Notes under the pieces: generated by a model | The model's database searches: none | The model's input: the letters and a program-made list of their open reading frames with translations, nothing else | What the model was told of the DNA's origin: nothing | Translations under genes and position numbers: made by a program | Assembly: GCA_947305005.1 (NCBI GenBank) | Contig: CAMZCM010000003.1 | Span: 1 to 64,000 of the forward strand | Reading direction: 5' to 3' | Source of the DNA: an uncultured Prevotellaceae bacterium | GTDB taxonomy: Bacteria; Bacteroidota; Bacteroidia; Bacteroidales; Bacteroidaceae | Length of the DNA: 64,000 bases | Shown: piece after piece, positions 61,149-64,000 of the stretch | How positions within the stretch are numbered: the first letter of the stretch is position 1 | Layout: the number at the start of each line of letters is the position of its first letter

Positions 61149-61178
61149 GATTAAGGATTAAGGATTAAGGATTAAAGA
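61149..61178. repeat. Short tandem heptamer (ATTAAGG)n
   Basis: attaaggattaaggattaaggattaaag between bamD and rpoZ-like gene. Confidence 0.85.
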
Positions 61179-61187
61179 TTATTATAT

Positions 61188-61526
61188 ATGGATTACAAGA
61201 AAACAAATGCACCGATTAACACGGTGACCCAAAACATCCTCGACCTTTGCGAGGAAACAGGTAATATCTACGAAAGCGTAGCTATTATTGCCAAACGCGC
61301 TAACCAGATTAGCGTTGATTTAAAGAACGAGCTCTCCAAGAAGCTGCAGGAGTTTGCCTCCACCAGCGACAACTTGGATGAAGTCTTCGAGAACCGCGAG
61401 CAGATTGAGATCAGCCGCTATTACGAGAAGCTCCCGAAGCCCAGCCTCATCGCTACTCAGGAGTTCCGCGATGGTAAGATCTATTACCGCAATCCCTCCA
61501 AGGACACTGAGGAGAACGACCTATGA
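61188..61526 (+). CDS. rpoZ: DNA-directed RNA polymerase omega-like subunit
   Basis: NIYESVAIIAKRANQISVDLKNELSKKLQEF, typical of the Bacteroidetes omega-like family. Confidence 0.75.
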   Translation: MDYKKTNAPINTVTQNILDLCEETGNIYESVAIIAKRANQISVDLKNELSKKLQEFASTSDNLDEVFENREQIEISRYYEKLPKPSLIATQEFRDGKIYYRNPSKDTEENDL

Positions 61527-62041
61527 TCCAGCGAATCCAGACGGTTTATCTGGCGTTGGCCGCCATCCTCTGTATCGTGTGCCTATGCCTGCCCGTCGGG
61601 CAGTTCGTGAGAGCTTCCGGAGAAACTGTGGGAACTCTCTACAACTTATGGGTTTACATCCCTAGCCCATTGGAAGCAAGTGCCACGACAGACGGCAGTG
61701 AACTGGTATTGGCCCAAGAGGCAGCTGGAACACACTCCTTTGCGCCATGGGCTCTATTTGCCTTATTGGTGCTCGTTGCTGGCGCCCTGATCTTGGATAT
61801 CTTTTTGTATCGTCAGCGTCTGGTACAATCCCGCCTCGCATTGCTTTGCTTTATCTTGCTTTTTGGCTGGTATGGGATTCATGCCATTTTCGCGCTACTT
61901 CTCCCCGCCCGCTACGATGCTGTCTTTCAGCTCACGCCGTGGGCTGCGCTTCCGGCTATCGCAGCCATCTTATCTTATATGGCCTTCCGTGCTATCCTCA
62001 AAGATGAGATGCTGGTGCGGTCTTTGGACCGACTCCGTTAA
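61523..62041 (+). CDS. DUF4293-like membrane protein
   Basis: MIQRIQTVYLALAAILCIVCLCLPVG with four hydrophobic segments; located after rpoZ-like gene. Confidence 0.7.
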   Translation: MIQRIQTVYLALAAILCIVCLCLPVGQFVRASGETVGTLYNLWVYIPSPLEASATTDGSELVLAQEAAGTHSFAPWALFALLVLVAGALILDIFLYRQRLVQSRLALLCFILLFGWYGIHAIFALLLPARYDAVFQLTPWAALPAIAAILSYMAFRAILKDEMLVRSLDRLR

Positions 62042-62053
62042 TTATCAGTACTC

Positions 62054-63220
62054 ATGTCGTTATTCCCTCTGCACATGAAGCGTTTTTCTATCCTCCTTCT
62101 CAGCCTGCTTATCATTGGCACCAGTCTCTCAGCACAAGGTGTTCAGGACACCCGTCATGTGCGCATGGGTGTGGTGCTGCCCTTCAAGGAAAAGAACGCA
62201 CGAGGTGCCAAGATGGTAGAGTTCTATCGAGGTCTGCTCATGGCCGTTGACAGCATGAAGCATGAGGGTCTTTCCATCGATGTCCATGCCATGCATTCCG
62301 GGGCCTCTGCGGCTGACATGGATGCTCTGATTGTATCTCGTCAGATGAAAGACTGCGACATCATCTTCGGTCCGCTCGATGCCGCCCAGCTGACTGGTCT
62401 CGCAGACTATTGTGACCTGAACGATAAGATTCTGGTGGTACCGTTCTCCAGCTCTACGTTCCAGGCTACCGGTCATGAACGTTTCTTCACCATTACAGCT
62501 CCCCGTGAGAACATTCAACAGGAAGCTCTGTGGTATATCCAAGACCAATTTGCCAACTACAATGTCATCATCGTTGACTGTAACGAGAAGAATGAAGAAG
62601 GCAAAGCGTTTACGGATCAGCTGAAACAGACCATGAGTGAGCGAGGCTTACATATACGCCCCCTCAGCTTAGACAGCGATGATGATGCTTTCCTTCAAGC
62701 TTTTCTTCCGGAACGCAAGAACCTGATTGTACTGAACAGTACCAGTGTCAAAGCCCTGAACCAGCTCATTCCCAAGCTCAACGATTTCAGGCGTGAACAT
62801 CCAGATTACCATTTCTCGTTGTTCGGCTACCCCGCTTGGCAGACCTACACCTCGCAGCTGTTATCAGAGTTTTACGCTTTTGACACCTACATCTACACTA
62901 CCTTCTACCGGAATCCGTTGTCCGAGCGTTGCGAAGCCATTGACCGTCAGTTCCTGAACTGGTTCCACACCCCGATGGCTAACACCTTCCCACGTTATGC
63001 CCTCATGGGTTTTGATATCGGTTATTTCTTCCTTCGTGGGCTGTCCATCTACGGTAAAGAGCGCCTGCTCTACAACATTACCCAAGTGCCAGCACGTCCC
63101 TATCAACACCCTTTGCATTTTGAGCAGATGGGTGATGGCAACGGGTATCTCAACACCTTTGTGCAGTTGGTTCACTACACCCCTTATCAATCCATTGAAC
63201 TAATCACCCGTAACCACTGA
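62054..63220 (+). CDS. Exported periplasmic-binding-protein-like (PBP1 fold) protein
   Basis: Signal peptide; VRMGVVLPFKEKNARGAKMVEFYRGLLMAVDSMKHEGLSIDVHAMHSG. Confidence 0.6.
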   Translation: MSLFPLHMKRFSILLLSLLIIGTSLSAQGVQDTRHVRMGVVLPFKEKNARGAKMVEFYRGLLMAVDSMKHEGLSIDVHAMHSGASAADMDALIVSRQMKDCDIIFGPLDAAQLTGLADYCDLNDKILVVPFSSSTFQATGHERFFTITAPRENIQQEALWYIQDQFANYNVIIVDCNEKNEEGKAFTDQLKQTMSERGLHIRPLSLDSDDDAFLQAFLPERKNLIVLNSTSVKALNQLIPKLNDFRREHPDYHFSLFGYPAWQTYTSQLLSEFYAFDTYIYTTFYRNPLSERCEAIDRQFLNWFHTPMANTFPRYALMGFDIGYFFLRGLSIYGKERLLYNITQVPARPYQHPLHFEQMGDGNGYLNTFVQLVHYTPYQSIELITRNH

Positions 63221-63930
63221 TGAAGTCCGTCCGCATCCTTTCCCTGCTCCTGCTCCTCTTGCCCTTGGCAAGCGCTCATGCGCAGGTAGGCGAGTACAGG
63301 AACGACATCACCTTTGGTGTGACAGGCGGTTATGTCATGAACCGTGTCTCCTTCAACCCCACCGTTAAGAAGACTTGGAAAGAAGGCGAGAGTGTGGGCC
63401 TCACCTTTCGTTACACCTGCGAGAAATATTTCTCAGCCATTTGTGCCATTCAGGCGGAACTGAACTATGCCAATATGGGATGGAAGGAAGACATTGAGCC
63501 TGAATATAGCACCGACACCTACTATCGCGATATGCGCTATATCCAACTCCCTATCTTTGCCCGTCTCAGCTGGGGACGCGAGTACAATGGATTGCTCTTC
63601 GGTTTCATGATTGGTCCTCAGATCAGCTATTGTTTTGATGAGACAGAACACTACAGCGATCCATGGGAAGGACAGAAGCGTCCGAACAATGTCACAGCCC
63701 AGTATGGAAAAGCTGTTGAGAACCGTTTTGAATACGGCTTAGCTGGTGGCCTTTCCTTGGAGCTCAGCACCAAGCGAGCCGGTCGCTTTATTCTGGAAGG
63801 CAAGTATTATTATGGTTTGAGCGATATCTTCGGTAATTCCAAGCGCGATCCCTTTGGCCGTTCTGCCAACGGTGCCATCCTCATTTCGGCCGGTTATCTC
63901 TTTGATATCGTCCGTACCAAAGGATTATAA
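63220..63930 (+). CDS. PorT-family outer-membrane beta-barrel protein
   Basis: Signal peptide; FGVTGGYVMNRVSF; YIQLPIFARLSWG; FGFMIGPQISYCF. Confidence 0.7.
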   Translation: MKSVRILSLLLLLLPLASAHAQVGEYRNDITFGVTGGYVMNRVSFNPTVKKTWKEGESVGLTFRYTCEKYFSAICAIQAELNYANMGWKEDIEPEYSTDTYYRDMRYIQLPIFARLSWGREYNGLLFGFMIGPQISYCFDETEHYSDPWEGQKRPNNVTAQYGKAVENRFEYGLAGGLSLELSTKRAGRFILEGKYYYGLSDIFGNSKRDPFGRSANGAILISAGYLFDIVRTKGL

Positions 63931-63931
63931 T

Positions 63932-64000
63932 TTATTCCCCTTTTCCCTTGAGTACTTCCTGTAAGAACGGCGCCGTATAACCCTTCTTACATTTCGCCAC
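63932..64000 (-). CDS. uvrA: Excinuclease ABC subunit A, C-terminal end only
   Basis: Own minus-strand translation VAKCKKGYTAPFLQEVLKGKGE-stop resembles the UvrA C-terminus. Confidence 0.6.
   Translation of the reverse strand: MAKCKKGYTAPFLQEVLKGKGE

Noticed and set aside
61149-61178. ATTAAGG heptamer as a phase-variable promoter spacer
   Set aside because: It lies between co-directional housekeeping genes with no promoter motif at the expected spacing; more likely ordinary low-complexity spacer.

Overview
The window looks like a Bacteroidetes chromosome region (Prevotella-like on overall gene content; inferred, not searched). From about 1 to 54.4 kb, nearly all genes lie on the minus strand in tight, often overlapping order. 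They form one large surface-polysaccharide locus. It is headed by a NusG/UpxY-like antiterminator (53271-54359) and a UDP-glucose dehydrogenase. It contains many glycosyltransferases, a flippase, an EpsG-type polymerase, nucleotide-sugar genes and acyl-decoration genes. Flanking genes are ordinary: xylBA, tRNA-Asp, uvrB, bamD, an omega-like RNAP subunit, DUF4293-like and PorT-like genes, and the C-terminus of uvrA. The main points of interest are: (1) a three-gene cluster at 44342-49354 whose architecture matches the Detocs anti-phage defence system (large sensor protein, lone receiver, receiver fused to a PNP-family nucleosidase), embedded in the polysaccharide locus next to three uncharacterised small ORFs; (2) a translationally coupled cassette at 24400-33757 (two-subunit fumarase-type hydratase, MmgE/PrpD, 2-hydroxyacid dehydrogenase, CitE-like C-C lyase, two ATP-grasp proteins, U32-like protein, DegT aminotransferase) that may make a small hydroxy-acid and join it to an amino sugar; (3) an MBOAT acyltransferase split exactly at a G9 tract, with the matching G8 tract in frame in another acyltransferase, suggesting phase variation or a sequencing error; (4) intergenic-type mini-repeats that appear inserted in frame in CDSs (ugd, capD-like, MBOAT); (5) a 115-bp tandem duplication containing the 3' end of tRNA-Asp and its terminator. 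All family calls come from reading motifs and recalling families. No database search was run.
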